A stretch of 50,165 nt of DNA. Source: JACZSB01 sp965372015 (GTDB taxonomy: Bacteria; Fidelibacterota; Marinisomatia; SCGC-AAA003-L08; TS1B11). The translations under genes and the position numbers were made by a program. Position 1 is the stretch's first letter. Each line of letters begins with the position of its first letter. This document shows positions 25,936-34,521 of this stretch, piece after piece. The notes under the pieces were generated by a model. That model searched no databases and had not been told where the DNA came from. It saw only the letters and a list, made by a program, of their open reading frames with translations. The DNA lies in NCBI GenBank assembly GCA_965372015.1, contig CBDVAP010000006.1, positions 1 to 50,165 of the forward strand. The letters are read 5' to 3'.

Positions 25936-26895
25936 ATGTCACCGGCCTTAACGCCTGAAAACATTTCCTTGTTGCTGGTTACGCGGGTACCCGGTGTTGA
26001 TGAGGAGCTGCGCAGCCGGGCGTTGCCTGGGGTGGATATCACCCGTAGCAAAAGCGACCAACTGACCGCCGAGCTGATCCCGGGGGCCGCAATCATCCTC
26101 GCTGATCCTACTTTGGTGGCTCCCCACTTAGACCGGGCAGAAAACCTGCACTGGTACCAATCCACCGCTGCCGGGGTCGAGCCGGTTTTCCGGCTCAGCA
26201 GGAACCGAGATTACGTTTTTACCCGGATCACCGGGCTGTTTGGGGCCAGCATGGCCGAGTATGTCCTGCTGCACATCCTGAGCCGGGAGCGCTACCTGCT
26301 GAACCTGGCGGCCCAGCAACAACGGCGGGAGTGGCGGGGAGAGCGCTACCGTGGGCTGGGCGACCTAACATTGGGTGTCATGGGCCTGGGGAGCATCGGT
26401 GGTCATATCACACAGGTCGCCAAGAGCTTGGGCATGCAGGTTTGGGGCTTGTGCCGGAGTGGGGAACCGGTGGCAGGCATCGATAAAACCTTTGCGACGG
26501 ACAAGCTTGAGGAATTTCTGGCAGGCCCGGATTATATTGTAAACGTGCTGCCCAGCACCCCGGCCACGGTGGGCCTGCTGTCAGGCGGCTGGCTACGGGC
26601 TTGCCGGCCCGGGGCGGTATTGATCAACATCGGCCGGGGGGACATAATCGGTGAGGCGGACCTTATTACAGCCCTGAATGAAGGCTGGATCGCCGGGGCC
26701 GTGCTGGACGTGTTTGAGCATGAGCCACTGTCAAAGGACAGTCCCCTGTGGGAGCAACCGGGAGTAACCATCACGCCCCACGTGGCGGCGCTGGGCATGG
26801 CCACCGGTATCGTGGACCTGTTTGTGGCTAACCTGGAGCGCTACCGGGCCGGGCGGCAGTTGGAGCATCTGGTTGATTGGGAGCGGGGGTATTGA
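25936..26895 (+). CDS. D-2-hydroxyacid dehydrogenase (NAD-dependent)
   Basis: The 319-aa protein has a central NAD-binding domain with 'MGLGSIGGHI' (about 147-156) and the catalytic set of the family: Arg in 'NIGRGDIIGEADL', Glu in 'DVFEHEPL' and His in 'TPHVAAL'. Members reduce 2-keto acids or oxidise phosphoglycerate-like substrates; the short N-terminal domain and 'YQSTAAGVE' are closest to glyoxylate/hydroxypyruvate reductase-like proteins. The substrate is not fixed. It lies 6 nt after dapF. Confidence 0.92.
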   Translation: MSPALTPENISLLLVTRVPGVDEELRSRALPGVDITRSKSDQLTAELIPGAAIILADPTLVAPHLDRAENLHWYQSTAAGVEPVFRLSRNRDYVFTRITGLFGASMAEYVLLHILSRERYLLNLAAQQQRREWRGERYRGLGDLTLGVMGLGSIGGHITQVAKSLGMQVWGLCRSGEPVAGIDKTFATDKLEEFLAGPDYIVNVLPSTPATVGLLSGGWLRACRPGAVLINIGRGDIIGEADLITALNEGWIAGAVLDVFEHEPLSKDSPLWEQPGVTITPHVAALGMATGIVDLFVANLERYRAGRQLEHLVDWERGY

Positions 26896-26939
26896 AATCG
26901 AGTTCAGCATTGGACCGAATAATTGGATCGGAGGAAGTC

Positions 26940-27686
26940 ATGGGAAAAGTATGGTCACTACTGCTTTTATTTCTAACGGCGATGTTCACTGGGTGTGGAG
27001 ATAAAATGGAGCAATTGCCATCATTGCCAGGTGAGCACGCCGTGCAGTTCCAGGCCCAGATCACCAAAACCGTGGCACTGAAATACCACCTGTTTCTGCC
27101 GGATGACTACGGCGCCGATGCCGATCAAAAATGGCCGTTGTTGTTGTCCCTGCACGGTATCGGTGAACGGGGCGAGGATCTGGAGCGGGTCAAGATTCAC
27201 GGATTTCGCAAAATCGTCGCCCCCCGACCGGGGTTCCCCTTTATTATGGTATCGCCCCTCTGCCCGGACGGGACCCGCTGGACCAACCACTTGGAAGCGC
27301 TGGACACCCTGCTGTCGGAGGTTATGGCGAACTACGCCGTTGATGCGGGCCGGGTGTACCTGACCGGCCTATCCATGGGTGGCGCCGGAGCCTGGCAGCT
27401 GGCCATTGAATACCCGCAGCGGTTTGCCGCTCTGGCACCGATCTGCGGTTGGAGCGAACCGGTGTTCGCCGGCCGGTTGAAAGACCTGCCGGTGTGGGCC
27501 TTCCACGGGGCGCTGGATACGGTGGTGCCGGTGAGCGAATCGGAGCGGATGGTGGCGGCTATCAACAAAGCCGGCGGCCAGGCCCGATTGACCATCTACC
27601 CACAAGCCAACCATGATTCCTGGACGGCCACCTACGCCAATGGTGAGCTCTACGAGTGGTTTTTGAGCCACCGGCTGGGGGAATAA
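26940..27686 (+). CDS. Alpha/beta-hydrolase lipoprotein (esterase/peptidase-like)
   Basis: The 248-aa protein starts at ATG 26940 (GGAGGAAG upstream) with a lipoprotein signal ending in 'FTGCG', so it is probably anchored in an outer or inner membrane. The hydrolase domain has 'LLLSLHGIGERG' (oxyanion region), nucleophile Ser in 'GLSMGGAGAW', Asp in 'HGALDTVVPV' and His in 'QANHDSW'. This matches the PHB depolymerase/feruloyl esterase-like group of predicted peptidases and esterases. The substrate is unknown. A bidirectional terminator follows. Confidence 0.9.
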   Translation: MGKVWSLLLLFLTAMFTGCGDKMEQLPSLPGEHAVQFQAQITKTVALKYHLFLPDDYGADADQKWPLLLSLHGIGERGEDLERVKIHGFRKIVAPRPGFPFIMVSPLCPDGTRWTNHLEALDTLLSEVMANYAVDAGRVYLTGLSMGGAGAWQLAIEYPQRFAALAPICGWSEPVFAGRLKDLPVWAFHGALDTVVPVSESERMVAAINKAGGQARLTIYPQANHDSWTATYANGELYEWFLSHRLGE

Positions 27687-27759
27687 TTAGAGCTCGGAAC
27701 CTTCGGAATTGATCAGATAAGGACAAGGAATAGAAAGCAAACTTACTTTTCGGGCGAAT

Positions 27760-27789
27760 AAAGAAAAGTTAAGGGCTCAACTTTTCTTT
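27760..27789. terminator. Bidirectional terminator
   Basis: AAAGAAAAGTT and AACTTTTCTTT form a perfect 11-bp stem with an 8-nt loop, between the convergent esterase (+) and exonuclease (-) genes. A/T-rich flanks allow termination from both sides. Confidence 0.8.
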
Positions 27790-27807
27790 TATGCTCGCGG
27801 GCAACTA

Positions 27808-28464
27808 TTAGCGCGGCAGGTAGGGCTTGATCTTCAGGAACAGCTGGTAGGTGGCTTCCACGTCCCGCAGGACGTACTCCGCCACTTTTTCCAGTTCGCC
27901 GGCTTGGTGAGCCGCGGCCACACTTTCGCCGGTGACTTCCCCTTCTTTGGGTGACGGCAAGCCGAAGCTGGCGCAGGCCAGCTCCAAATTTACGGGATGC
28001 CGGCCCCAGGCGCTGAGGAACTGCATGACATCTATGTGGTTGTCGTAATAGAACTTGCGCAGGTTCAGGAAACGGCGGTTGGTGATCTTCAGTCCGTGGT
28101 GGGCGGCTCGCACGATGATGAAGGGCGAATCGAAATCCAGCCCATTATAATGCACGAAGCGCAAATCGCCCGAAGCTGGGTGGTTAATAGTCTCCAGAAA
28201 GATCTCCAGCGTCTCCTTTTCGCCGGGCTCGCAAATGACCTTATCCTTGATATCGCCGGAATCATCGCTATACAACCGCATTCCCACCGCCAGCACCTGT
28301 CCCAGGAAGGGAGAAACGGATCGCACCAACGATTCAGCGGCCGCCGGTTCGGTGGAGCGGCCCCATTCCAGCTCGCGCTTGGTGCGGCGCTCCACTTCCG
28401 CCAGCTGCACCTGGCCCAGGTCCGGTAACGGGATCGTCTCTATGTCGAATATGAGATAGCGCAA
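27808..28464 (-). CDS. Predicted 3'-5' exonuclease (RNase H fold, PolB-exo-like)
   Basis: The 218-aa protein has the DEDD exonuclease motifs: Exo I 'IFDIET' at residues 5-10, Exo II 'HYNGLDFDSPFI' and Exo III 'YVLRDVEATYQLF'. It is the standalone form of the DNA polymerase B 3'-5' exonuclease domain. Start is TTG at 28464; no ATG or GTG is available nearby that keeps Exo I. It lies 30 nt downstream of an XRE regulator on the same strand, so the two may be cotranscribed. Confidence 0.88.
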   Translation of the reverse strand: MRYLIFDIETIPLPDLGQVQLAEVERRTKRELEWGRSTEPAAAESLVRSVSPFLGQVLAVGMRLYSDDSGDIKDKVICEPGEKETLEIFLETINHPASGDLRFVHYNGLDFDSPFIIVRAAHHGLKITNRRFLNLRKFYYDNHIDVMQFLSAWGRHPVNLELACASFGLPSPKEGEVTGESVAAAHQAGELEKVAEYVLRDVEATYQLFLKIKPYLPR

Positions 28465-28494
28465 CGTGCTGGTGCCGACGGGACGGGCAGGGAC

Positions 28495-28857
28495 TTAGTA
28501 CCGAACGACTAAGTCGTCCACGTCACAAGTCAGCGCTCCGGCCAGTTTCTCCAGAGTATTCTTCCGGGGCTTGATTTTGTTCGATTCCATCAAACTGACA
28601 TGGGTCTGCTTCAATCCCGTTTTTTCGGCTAACTCCGCTTGGGTCATATTGCGGAACAGGCGCCAACCCTTGATAGGGTTGCTGCGCATCAACCGGGTCA
28701 GCTCCCGGGCAGTGGGTTCTTTCCGCTTGCGGGTGGTTCGGGCCACGCCGCCTTTGTCCTGATTTTCCACCTGTTCGAGCATTTTCATGAATAACTGATA
28801 CTCTACAACCGCGAAGCGCGGTTTGCCGCGGGAGGTAATAACTTGATAGTTAACCAT
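28495..28857 (-). CDS. XRE-family regulator with Phd-like N-terminus (antitoxin-like)
   Basis: The 120-aa protein has an N-terminal stretch (residues 1-28: 'YQVITSRGKPRFAVVEYQLF') typical of Phd/YefM-type or related antitoxins. A basic linker follows, and then a C-terminal HTH (about 65-118: 'MTQAELAEKTGLKQTHVSLME'). This arrangement occurs in antitoxin-like regulators. No toxin gene is adjacent; the downstream neighbour is an exonuclease. A 23-bp palindrome sits 38 nt upstream, a likely autoregulatory operator. Confidence 0.85.
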   Translation of the reverse strand: MVNYQVITSRGKPRFAVVEYQLFMKMLEQVENQDKGGVARTTRKRKEPTARELTRLMRSNPIKGWRLFRNMTQAELAEKTGLKQTHVSLMESNKIKPRKNTLEKLAGALTCDVDDLVVRY

Positions 28858-28894
28858 TGGTAATGTCTTTAAAATCCTGAATGTGAACAGGTAT

Positions 28895-28917
28895 AATATA
28901 TAAAGGATTTATATATT
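28895..28917. promoter_or_regulatory. 23-bp palindromic operator candidate
   Basis: AATATATAAA and TTTATATATT are perfect inverted repeats around GGA, upstream of the XRE gene. Minus-strand promoter-like boxes (TTGCAG, TATTAT) surround it, though with non-ideal spacing. Binding by the XRE protein itself is the simplest reading. Confidence 0.6.
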
Positions 28918-29026
28918 CTGCAATCGTTGTGTAACACTAAGTCCAAGCATTGATAGGACTTAATCAGAGGCCTACTTGCCGGCGTTTCTCAGCAAAAATA
29001 TAATAGAGTATATTCGCCGGTAATGT

Positions 29027-32000
29027 TTATACCGAGAAATATTTGGCAGCGGGATGATGTACAATTATTGCCGAAGTGGACTGCTCGGGGACCAGTTGCC
29101 ATTCCTCCGTCAACGAAACGCCGATCCGCTCCGGTTGCAGGAGGGTAAAGATGTGGGCCTGATCTTCTAAGCGCGGGCAAGCCGGATACCCAAAGGAATA
29201 GCGGCTGCCCCGGTATTTCTGGCGGAAAAGGGCCGTGATATCCGGGTCGTCCTGGCCGGAGATTCCCAGTTCCCGGCGAATCTCGCGGTGCCAGTACTCA
29301 GCCAATGCCTCGGCCGTTTCCACTGCGAAACCGTGAAAATAAAGATAATCGGTATAACGGTCGGTCTCAAACAGGCGCTGGGCCTCCTCGGTAGCACGCG
29401 CTCCAACGGTTACCAGGTGGGCGGCCAGCACGTCCCGGACGCCGCCGGCTAACGGCTGGAAGAAATCGGCTATGCTGCGGCCGTTTTCCTCGTCCTGCCG
29501 AGGGAACTCCAGACTAACCAGTGGAGTGTCATCCTCGGGAGCGGTGAAAATGTGGAGCAGGTCGCCCTCGGAATTACAGGGGAAATAGCCATATACCACC
29601 GCCGGTTGGAGCACCTGGTCCTGCTGGGCTTGTCTGATCAGCCGTTGCAGGGCCGGTTCCAACTCATCGCGCAGCAGGCGCTCGTAAGTCTCATCCCGGC
29701 GGCCTTTCTTGCGAACTCCCCATTGCCCCCGGAACAGGGCCACCCGATTAATGAAAGGCGTTATAGCGGCCAGGGGAATTCCGGAGACTACCCGGCTGCC
29801 CCAGAAGGGAGGCGCCGGCGGCGTTACCGGCGAGATTTTCTTTCGGCGGCTGAGGCGGGGGCGGCGCTTCGGTTTGGTGCGCGGGGCCTGTTTAGCTGCC
29901 GCGGCGGGACCCTGGCCCGAGCAGATATCTCCCATCAACTGCAGAGCCTCAAAGGCGTCTTGGGCGTAATACACCTTCCCGCCGGGGTATACAGTGCGCA
30001 GGTCTTGTTCCACGTAGCGCCGGGTAAGGGCGGCGCCTCCCAGCACCACTGGCGGAGACAGGCCTCGCTCCTGCAACACTTCCAGGTTATCCCGCATCAC
30101 CAGTGTCGATTTGACCAGCAAACCACTCAAACCGATGACGTCAGCCTGCTCACGGTCAAAAGCCTCGATAATAGCCTCGACGGGTTGTTTGATACCCAGG
30201 TTGACTACCCGAAAGCCGTTATTACTGAGGATGATATCCACCAGGTTCTTGCCGATGTCATGCACGTCCCCCTTCACCGTGGCGATGACCATTGTACCGC
30301 CGGCGGGACCGGCTCCCTGCTCAAGGTGCGGCTCCAAGTGTTTGACGGCGGCCTTCATGGTCTCAGCGGACTGGAGCACGAAGGGCAGTTGCATCTCCCC
30401 TGCGCCGAACAGCTCGCCCACCGTTTTCATACCCTTAAGGAGCAGGTTATTAATGATGTCCAGGGCGGGGTAGGTCTTGAGCGCCAGGTCCAGGTCAGCC
30501 TCCAGGCCGATGCGGTTGCCGTCCACGATCCGGCGCGGCAGGCGCTCCTCCACCGGCAGTTCGGCGATCGCTTCCCGGATCCCTTTATCGCCCCGGTGGT
30601 CCTCAAAGTGCTCGATGGCGGCAATCAGGGGATCGTAGTCTGCGGCGCGGCGGTCATACACCAGATCCTCCAGCAGCCGGCGCTCCTCGTCCGGCAGCTG
30701 GTATAGCGGCCGGATCTTGCCGGCGTGAATGATGGCGGCGTCCAGACCGGCCTCAATGGCATGGTGCAGGAAGACCGAGTTGAGCCGGTGGCGGATCAGG
30801 GGGCGTAAACCGAAGGAGATATTGGAGATCCCCAATACGGTATGCACTCCCGGCAGCTGCGTCTTGATGGCGCGGATGGCTTCCATGGTTTCCACCGCCG
30901 CCCGGCGATACTCCTCATCACCGCTGCCCAGGGTGAACGTGAGCAGGTCGAAGAAGATGTCCTCCGCCGGCAGACCGAACTCATCCACAGCCAGCCGGTA
31001 AAGCCGGTGGGCGATCTCCACCTTTTGGGCGGCAGTCTTGGCCATCCCCTTTTCGTCGATAGTCAGGGCCACCACCCCGGCTCCATAGCGCTGGCATAGG
31101 GCCAGCACTTCCCGGGCGCGTTGCTCGCCGTCCTCTAAGTTGATGGAATTGATCAGGCACTTGCCCGCTAAGCGTTGGAGGGCGGCTTCGATGGCTGGCG
31201 GCTCAGTGGAGTCGATCATCAGCGGGGCGGTGCAGTCGGTGTTCAGGCGGAAGGCCAGCCGTGACAGGTCACGGACCTCGTCCCGCCCCACGTAGGCCAC
31301 GCTCACGTCCAGCAGGTGAGCCTGCTCGCGGACCTGCTCCTTGGCAATCGCCACCAAGCCATCGATGTCGTCGTCCAACAGGTACTCTCGGAATTTCTTG
31401 GAGCCGTTGGCGTTCGTGCGCTCACCAATCACAAGTGGTTTGGGGGCCACATCGTAAGCCGCCACGCCATAGAGGGAGGCGGCCGCCGGCTCAAAGCTGG
31501 TTGTCCGGGGCTTGGGCACTAGGCCGCCCACCTTGTCCACCACCGCCTTGAGGTGCTCCGGAGTAGTGCCGCAGCAACCGCCCACGATACCTACACCCAG
31601 GTCGGCAACAAAATGATGCAAGTCGAAGGCCAGTTCATCAGGGGTCAGGTCGTAGACCACCCGGCCGTCACGGGTCTCGGGCATGCCGGCGTTGGGCAGC
31701 ACGGAAATGGATCCCGCCCACCCGGCGGCTAAGGTACGCAGGTGGGCGCCCATGGCTTTGGGGCCGGTAGCGCAGTTGAGGCCCAGCACATCGATAGGCA
31801 GGGAGGACAGGGTGGTGTGGGCGGTGAGCATGTCCGAGCCCAGCAGCATGGCGCCGGTAGTCTCCATGGTCACCTGGGCGATGACCGGCAGGCGCAGCTT
31901 GCGGGCCGTGAATTCATCGAAAATGGCAATCAGGGCCGCCTTGGTCTGGAGCAGGTCCTGGCAGGTTTCGACGATCAGCAGGTCTACCCCGCCGTCGATC

Positions 32001-32449
32001 AGCCCGGCGGCCTGGCGGCGGTAGGCGGCGTGCAGGTCGCTAAAAGAGATGTGCCCCAGCGAGGGCAGCTTAGTGCCGGGACCCATGGAACCGGCCACGA
32101 AGCGGGGGTGGTCCGGGGTGGAGAAGTCCCCAGCCACTTCCTTGGCCAGCCGGGCGGCTTCCTTATTAAGGGCCTGGTCCTGGTCGTCCAGGCCAAACTC
32201 GGCCAACACCACCGCCGAGCCGCCGAAAGTGTTGGTCTCCACTACATCGCAGCCCACTTCCAGGAAGGATGAATGCAGATCACGCACCACGTCGGGCCGC
32301 GAGCGCACCAGGATCTCGTTGCAGCCTTCTTGACCCCAGAAGTCGTCCAGGGTCAGATCGCGTTCCTGCAGGTTAGTGCCCACGGCGCCGTCGAAGATAA
32401 CAACACGCTGGGCCAGGAGGGCCAGGAAGGGATGGTCATTTATGTTCAT
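29027..32449 (-). CDS. metH: Cobalamin-dependent methionine synthase
   Basis: The 1140-aa multidomain enzyme transfers methyl from methyltetrahydrofolate to homocysteine through B12. Domains in order: homocysteine-binding barrel (zinc Cys in 'LGLNCATGP' and 'GGCCGTTPEH'), folate-binding barrel ('VIGERTNANGSKKF'), four-helix cap, B12-binding domain with D-x-H-x-x-G ('KGDVHDIGKNLV'), a Lys/Arg-rich linker, and the reactivation domain with AdoMet-binding 'FGYPACPRLEDQ'. This is a somewhat shorter form than E. coli MetH. ATG at 32449 (MNINDHPFLALL) is chosen because an upstream extension to 32509 has no homology. No cobalamin or SAM riboswitch was recognised in the leader. A fragment of this 5' end recurs at 33215-33285. 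Confidence 0.96.
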   Translation of the reverse strand: MNINDHPFLALLAQRVVIFDGAVGTNLQERDLTLDDFWGQEGCNEILVRSRPDVVRDLHSSFLEVGCDVVETNTFGGSAVVLAEFGLDDQDQALNKEAARLAKEVAGDFSTPDHPRFVAGSMGPGTKLPSLGHISFSDLHAAYRRQAAGLIDGGVDLLIVETCQDLLQTKAALIAIFDEFTARKLRLPVIAQVTMETTGAMLLGSDMLTAHTTLSSLPIDVLGLNCATGPKAMGAHLRTLAAGWAGSISVLPNAGMPETRDGRVVYDLTPDELAFDLHHFVADLGVGIVGGCCGTTPEHLKAVVDKVGGLVPKPRTTSFEPAAASLYGVAAYDVAPKPLVIGERTNANGSKKFREYLLDDDIDGLVAIAKEQVREQAHLLDVSVAYVGRDEVRDLSRLAFRLNTDCTAPLMIDSTEPPAIEAALQRLAGKCLINSINLEDGEQRAREVLALCQRYGAGVVALTIDEKGMAKTAAQKVEIAHRLYRLAVDEFGLPAEDIFFDLLTFTLGSGDEEYRRAAVETMEAIRAIKTQLPGVHTVLGISNISFGLRPLIRHRLNSVFLHHAIEAGLDAAIIHAGKIRPLYQLPDEERRLLEDLVYDRRAADYDPLIAAIEHFEDHRGDKGIREAIAELPVEERLPRRIVDGNRIGLEADLDLALKTYPALDIINNLLLKGMKTVGELFGAGEMQLPFVLQSAETMKAAVKHLEPHLEQGAGPAGGTMVIATVKGDVHDIGKNLVDIILSNNGFRVVNLGIKQPVEAIIEAFDREQADVIGLSGLLVKSTLVMRDNLEVLQERGLSPPVVLGGAALTRRYVEQDLRTVYPGGKVYYAQDAFEALQLMGDICSGQGPAAAAKQAPRTKPKRRPRLSRRKKISPVTPPAPPFWGSRVVSGIPLAAITPFINRVALFRGQWGVRKKGRRDETYERLLRDELEPALQRLIRQAQQDQVLQPAVVYGYFPCNSEGDLLHIFTAPEDDTPLVSLEFPRQDEENGRSIADFFQPLAGGVRDVLAAHLVTVGARATEEAQRLFETDRYTDYLYFHGFAVETAEALAEYWHREIRRELGISGQDDPDITALFRQKYRGSRYSFGYPACPRLEDQAHIFTLLQPERIGVSLTEEWQLVPEQSTSAIIVHHPAAKYFSV

Positions 32450-32677
32450 GTTGAGTCTTGCAGCATCCAAAGCCAAAGTGCCAGCTTTTTCCAGAATACA
32501 TATTTTCACACCGCCTTGAAAAGCGTCTGCATTCGTTCATTCTCTATTTTTCCCCGGTGTTCCTGTATCCTAAATCCTATCAGGTTTCAGGTGGTGCAAG
32601 ATTATTCGTCGAGGGCATAAGATATGTGTTCAATCAGCAGCGGTCGTTAAGTGGTCGTTTGGCACAAGACCGCGGGC

Positions 32678-32944
32678 CTAAGGAAAGTACCGGTAAATGT
32701 CCTTCCTGTGCAGGACCCGCATCAATACCAATTCATTGCCCCGAACTTCAAAGCCAATTCGATAATAACCGACGCGAATTCTAAAGTAATTCTTTTCACC
32801 GACAATCTTTTTCACGTTCTTAATGTTCTGGACATGAGTTACTTTGGGGATTTCGTGAAGAACCAGACGGGCGATTTCCCGGTTAGCGTCACGGGGCAAT
32901 TTCTCCAGATCCTTCAGAAAGGTTCGCTTGTAGGCAACCTTCAT
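32678..32944 (-). CDS. RelE/ParE-family toxin
   Basis: The 88-aa protein is a RelE-type toxin: N-terminal 'YKRTFLKDLEKLP', 'NYFRIRVGYYRIGFEV' (basic and aromatic residues of the active surface), and the C-terminal 'VLMRVLHRKDIYRYFP'. RelE-like toxins cleave mRNA on the ribosome, whereas ParE relatives attack gyrase; the 'HRKDIYR' ending fits the RelE branch. It overlaps its antitoxin gene by 4 nt (ATGA). It sits between metH and a metH fragment. Confidence 0.9.
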   Translation of the reverse strand: MKVAYKRTFLKDLEKLPRDANREIARLVLHEIPKVTHVQNIKNVKKIVGEKNYFRIRVGYYRIGFEVRGNELVLMRVLHRKDIYRYFP

Positions 32945-33132
32945 TCGGTGAAATGGAGTTGTAGCTTGGCTTCTTCCAGGTCTACCTCCTCATCCTCAGC
33001 CACCTCCTCCATGGCTCTCAGTAGACCGTAATCCAGAAGCAGCTCCTCAATTTTTTTGTATGATTTATAGTCCAATATAACTGATTGAACCTCGCCGTCG
33101 TCGTCGACAATAAATGACTTTATGATTTCCAT
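32941..33132 (-). CDS. Antitoxin partner of the RelE-like toxin
   Basis: The 63-aa acidic protein starts at ATG 33132 with AAGGGGAT upstream. 'EIIKSFIVDDDGEVQSVILDY' forms a Phd/YefM-like beta strand region, and the C-terminal half is acidic ('EEVAEDEEVDLEEAK') for toxin wrapping. It is encoded immediately upstream of the toxin, the usual order. Confidence 0.85.
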   Translation of the reverse strand: MEIIKSFIVDDDGEVQSVILDYKSYKKIEELLLDYGLLRAMEEVAEDEEVDLEEAKLQLHFTE

Positions 33133-33214
33133 ACTGATCCCCTTTCGTCGGATAACCACCCGCGGAAGCTAGTCATAAAAGTACTTTATAACAACGTACG
33201 AGCCTGCTAATTAG

Positions 33215-33285
33215 GTTGTCGGCCCTGTCGAAGATGACCACGTGCTGGGCCAGTAGGGCCAGGAAGGGATTATCTTTGGTGGTCA
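33215..33285 (-). pseudogene. metH 5'-end fragment
   Basis: On the minus strand this reads 'KDNPFLALLAQHVVIFDRAD', matching the start of MetH ('INDHPFLALLAQRVVIFDGAV'). At DNA level 'GCTGGGCCAG' and 'AGGGCCAGGAAGGGAT' are identical to 32407-32432, with scattered mismatches between and around. It has lost its ATG and the rest of the gene. The RelE-like pair lies between it and intact metH. Confidence 0.75.
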
Positions 33286-33369
33286 AAGTAAAGGCGGCTC
33301 CTTAGCCGCTGGGCTCAGTTAATTGATGAGGAATTTAGTACCAGGCGGGCTGCGAAAAAGATGGGTGCT

Positions 33370-33648
33370 CTAGCGGGGCTCCACCAGCCGGCCGGTTACG
33401 TATTTGTGCAGGATACTGCCGATAAGGGTCTGGTAGGGTATACCCTCTTCCAGTGCCCGTACGCGGATTTGGTCCAAGTCCCGGGCCGTCAGTCGGATAT
33501 TTACACGTTGGTCTTTCCGATGAGAAGCTGCCGCCACTTCGGCGAAGCGTGTCCGCAGGCCGCCCTGGTTCCGGAGGGGTACCCATTCTTCAGCTTCATA
33601 GGAATCGAGGAGCTGCTGCTCCTCAGGATCAAGTTTAATTTTTGACAT
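33370..33648 (-). CDS. BrnA/CopG-like antitoxin
   Basis: The 92-aa protein has a C-terminal ribbon-helix-helix region ('DQRVNIRLTARDLDQIRVRALEEG', 'YQTLIGSILHKY') typical of BrnA antitoxins. The acidic N-terminus ('KLDPEEQQLLDSYEAEEW') is the toxin-binding part. It overlaps the upstream BrnT-like toxin gene by 14 nt. Confidence 0.87.
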   Translation of the reverse strand: MSKIKLDPEEQQLLDSYEAEEWVPLRNQGGLRTRFAEVAAASHRKDQRVNIRLTARDLDQIRVRALEEGIPYQTLIGSILHKYVTGRLVEPR

Positions 33649-33922
33649 AACCTTTCCCTAAGTATTTCCTGGTTGCTTTCCGGCTGGGAATAATAGTTAT
33701 CAAGAGCACTTCTTGCTCGCTCTCAATAAAAGGAACTAAATGCCCATATTGTTTGATCTCCACAATAAATACCTGTTGGTGGCGATATTTGTCTTGATTA
33801 TGATTTTCAATTACCTCGATTAAGAATCCTTGTTCGATTGCTGTCACGACCTCCTCGAAGGATACGCCGCGCTCAGCTTTCAGTTTCTCGTTTTTAGTGT
33901 CATCCCAGACAAATGCTTTCAC
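33635..33922 (-). CDS. BrnT-like toxin (DUF497)
   Basis: The protein of about 95 aa has the family N-terminus 'FVWDDTKNEKLKAERGVSFEEVV'. The C-terminal part ('LLITIIPSRKATRKYLGKGY') has the basic Arg/Lys residues of the RelE-like fold. BrnT is a ribonuclease toxin. GTG at 33922 gives the typical N-terminus; TTG at 33928 is an alternative. It is encoded before its antitoxin, the normal BrnTA order. Confidence 0.85.
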   Translation of the reverse strand: MKAFVWDDTKNEKLKAERGVSFEEVVTAIEQGFLIEVIENHNQDKYRHQQVFIVEIKQYGHLVPFIESEQEVLLITIIPSRKATRKYLGKGYVKN

Positions 33923-33972
33923 GGCCAAAGGTAATACTTTGTGTGCCTATTGTCAACAGATAAAGGATGAAG

Positions 33973-34158
33973 TCATTTCCCGCCACCCTCGTGGATACCG
34001 GTGGCCACCAGCCGGGTGCGGTCGGCGCTGACCTCTTTCAGTGCTCCGAGAGTGTAATGCCGTACATGAAGCAGGTAATCATGGCGTGCTCTCATTAATT
34101 CCACGGGTTGTAACGGCTTCCCGGAATGTAGAGCCCAACAGAGCGCAACAAAGAGCAA
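33973..34158 (-). pseudogene. Unassigned short reading frame, possible 3' gene fragment
   Basis: The frame ends '...RARHDYLLHVRHYTLGAL' and 'RTRLVATGIHEGGGK', which looks like genuine protein sequence by residue content but has no recognised family, start signal or homologue in the window. Given the other TA cassettes flanked by gene ends, it could be the displaced 3' end of a gene next to the BrnTA pair, or chance. Confidence 0.3.
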
Positions 34159-34236
34159 CCGGCAGACAGGCGGTTCACCGGGAGGGACGACCAGACTATC
34201 GACTTATGCGCAGCTGTTGGCAGTGGCGTCTGGCGG

Positions 34237-34521
34237 TCAGCCGCCCTGCATCAGCTGGTCGAATTCATCCACTGCAATCGCCGGCACGGTGGCAAAGGCA
34301 ATATCCGTTATCCTGGACAGGCCGATCGAGGCCTTCATGGCCCGTTGGGTATCGGGAAAATCTACGATCAGCACTAAATCCTGGTCACCTAGTGTGGCGT
34401 ACATGGATTGAACCTGGCCGCCGTTGTCACTTATGACGGTGGTGGCTTGCTTTGTACGCGCTGCACTGATGCCGGCTAAGGCCTCGGCGCCATAGGTTCC
34501 GAACATGAAAAAAGTAGCCAT
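34237..34521 (-). CDS. GYD domain protein
   Basis: The 94-aa protein starts 'MATFFMFGTYGAEAL' and continues with 'YATLGDQDLVLIVDFPD', the pattern of the GYD family of small ferredoxin-like-fold proteins. Function is unknown; these are often stress- or plant-associated. ATG at 34521 is chosen over two ATGs a few codons upstream because it fits family starts. Confidence 0.9.
   Translation of the reverse strand: MATFFMFGTYGAEALAGISAARTKQATTVISDNGGQVQSMYATLGDQDLVLIVDFPDTQRAMKASIGLSRITDIAFATVPAIAVDEFDQLMQGG

Noticed and set aside
28495..28857. HigA antitoxin of a HigBA pair
   Set aside because: No HigB-like toxin gene lies on either side; the neighbours are an exonuclease and metH.
29552..30706. 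Long plus-strand open frame (384 codons) opposite metH
   Set aside because: It lies wholly inside the intact metH coding sequence on the other strand, has no recognisable motif and has the low-complexity look of antisense in GC-rich codons.
32450..32677. Cobalamin or SAM riboswitch in front of metH
   Set aside because: I looked for the B12-box and SAM-I core motifs on the minus strand and saw neither. A covariance-model search would be decisive.
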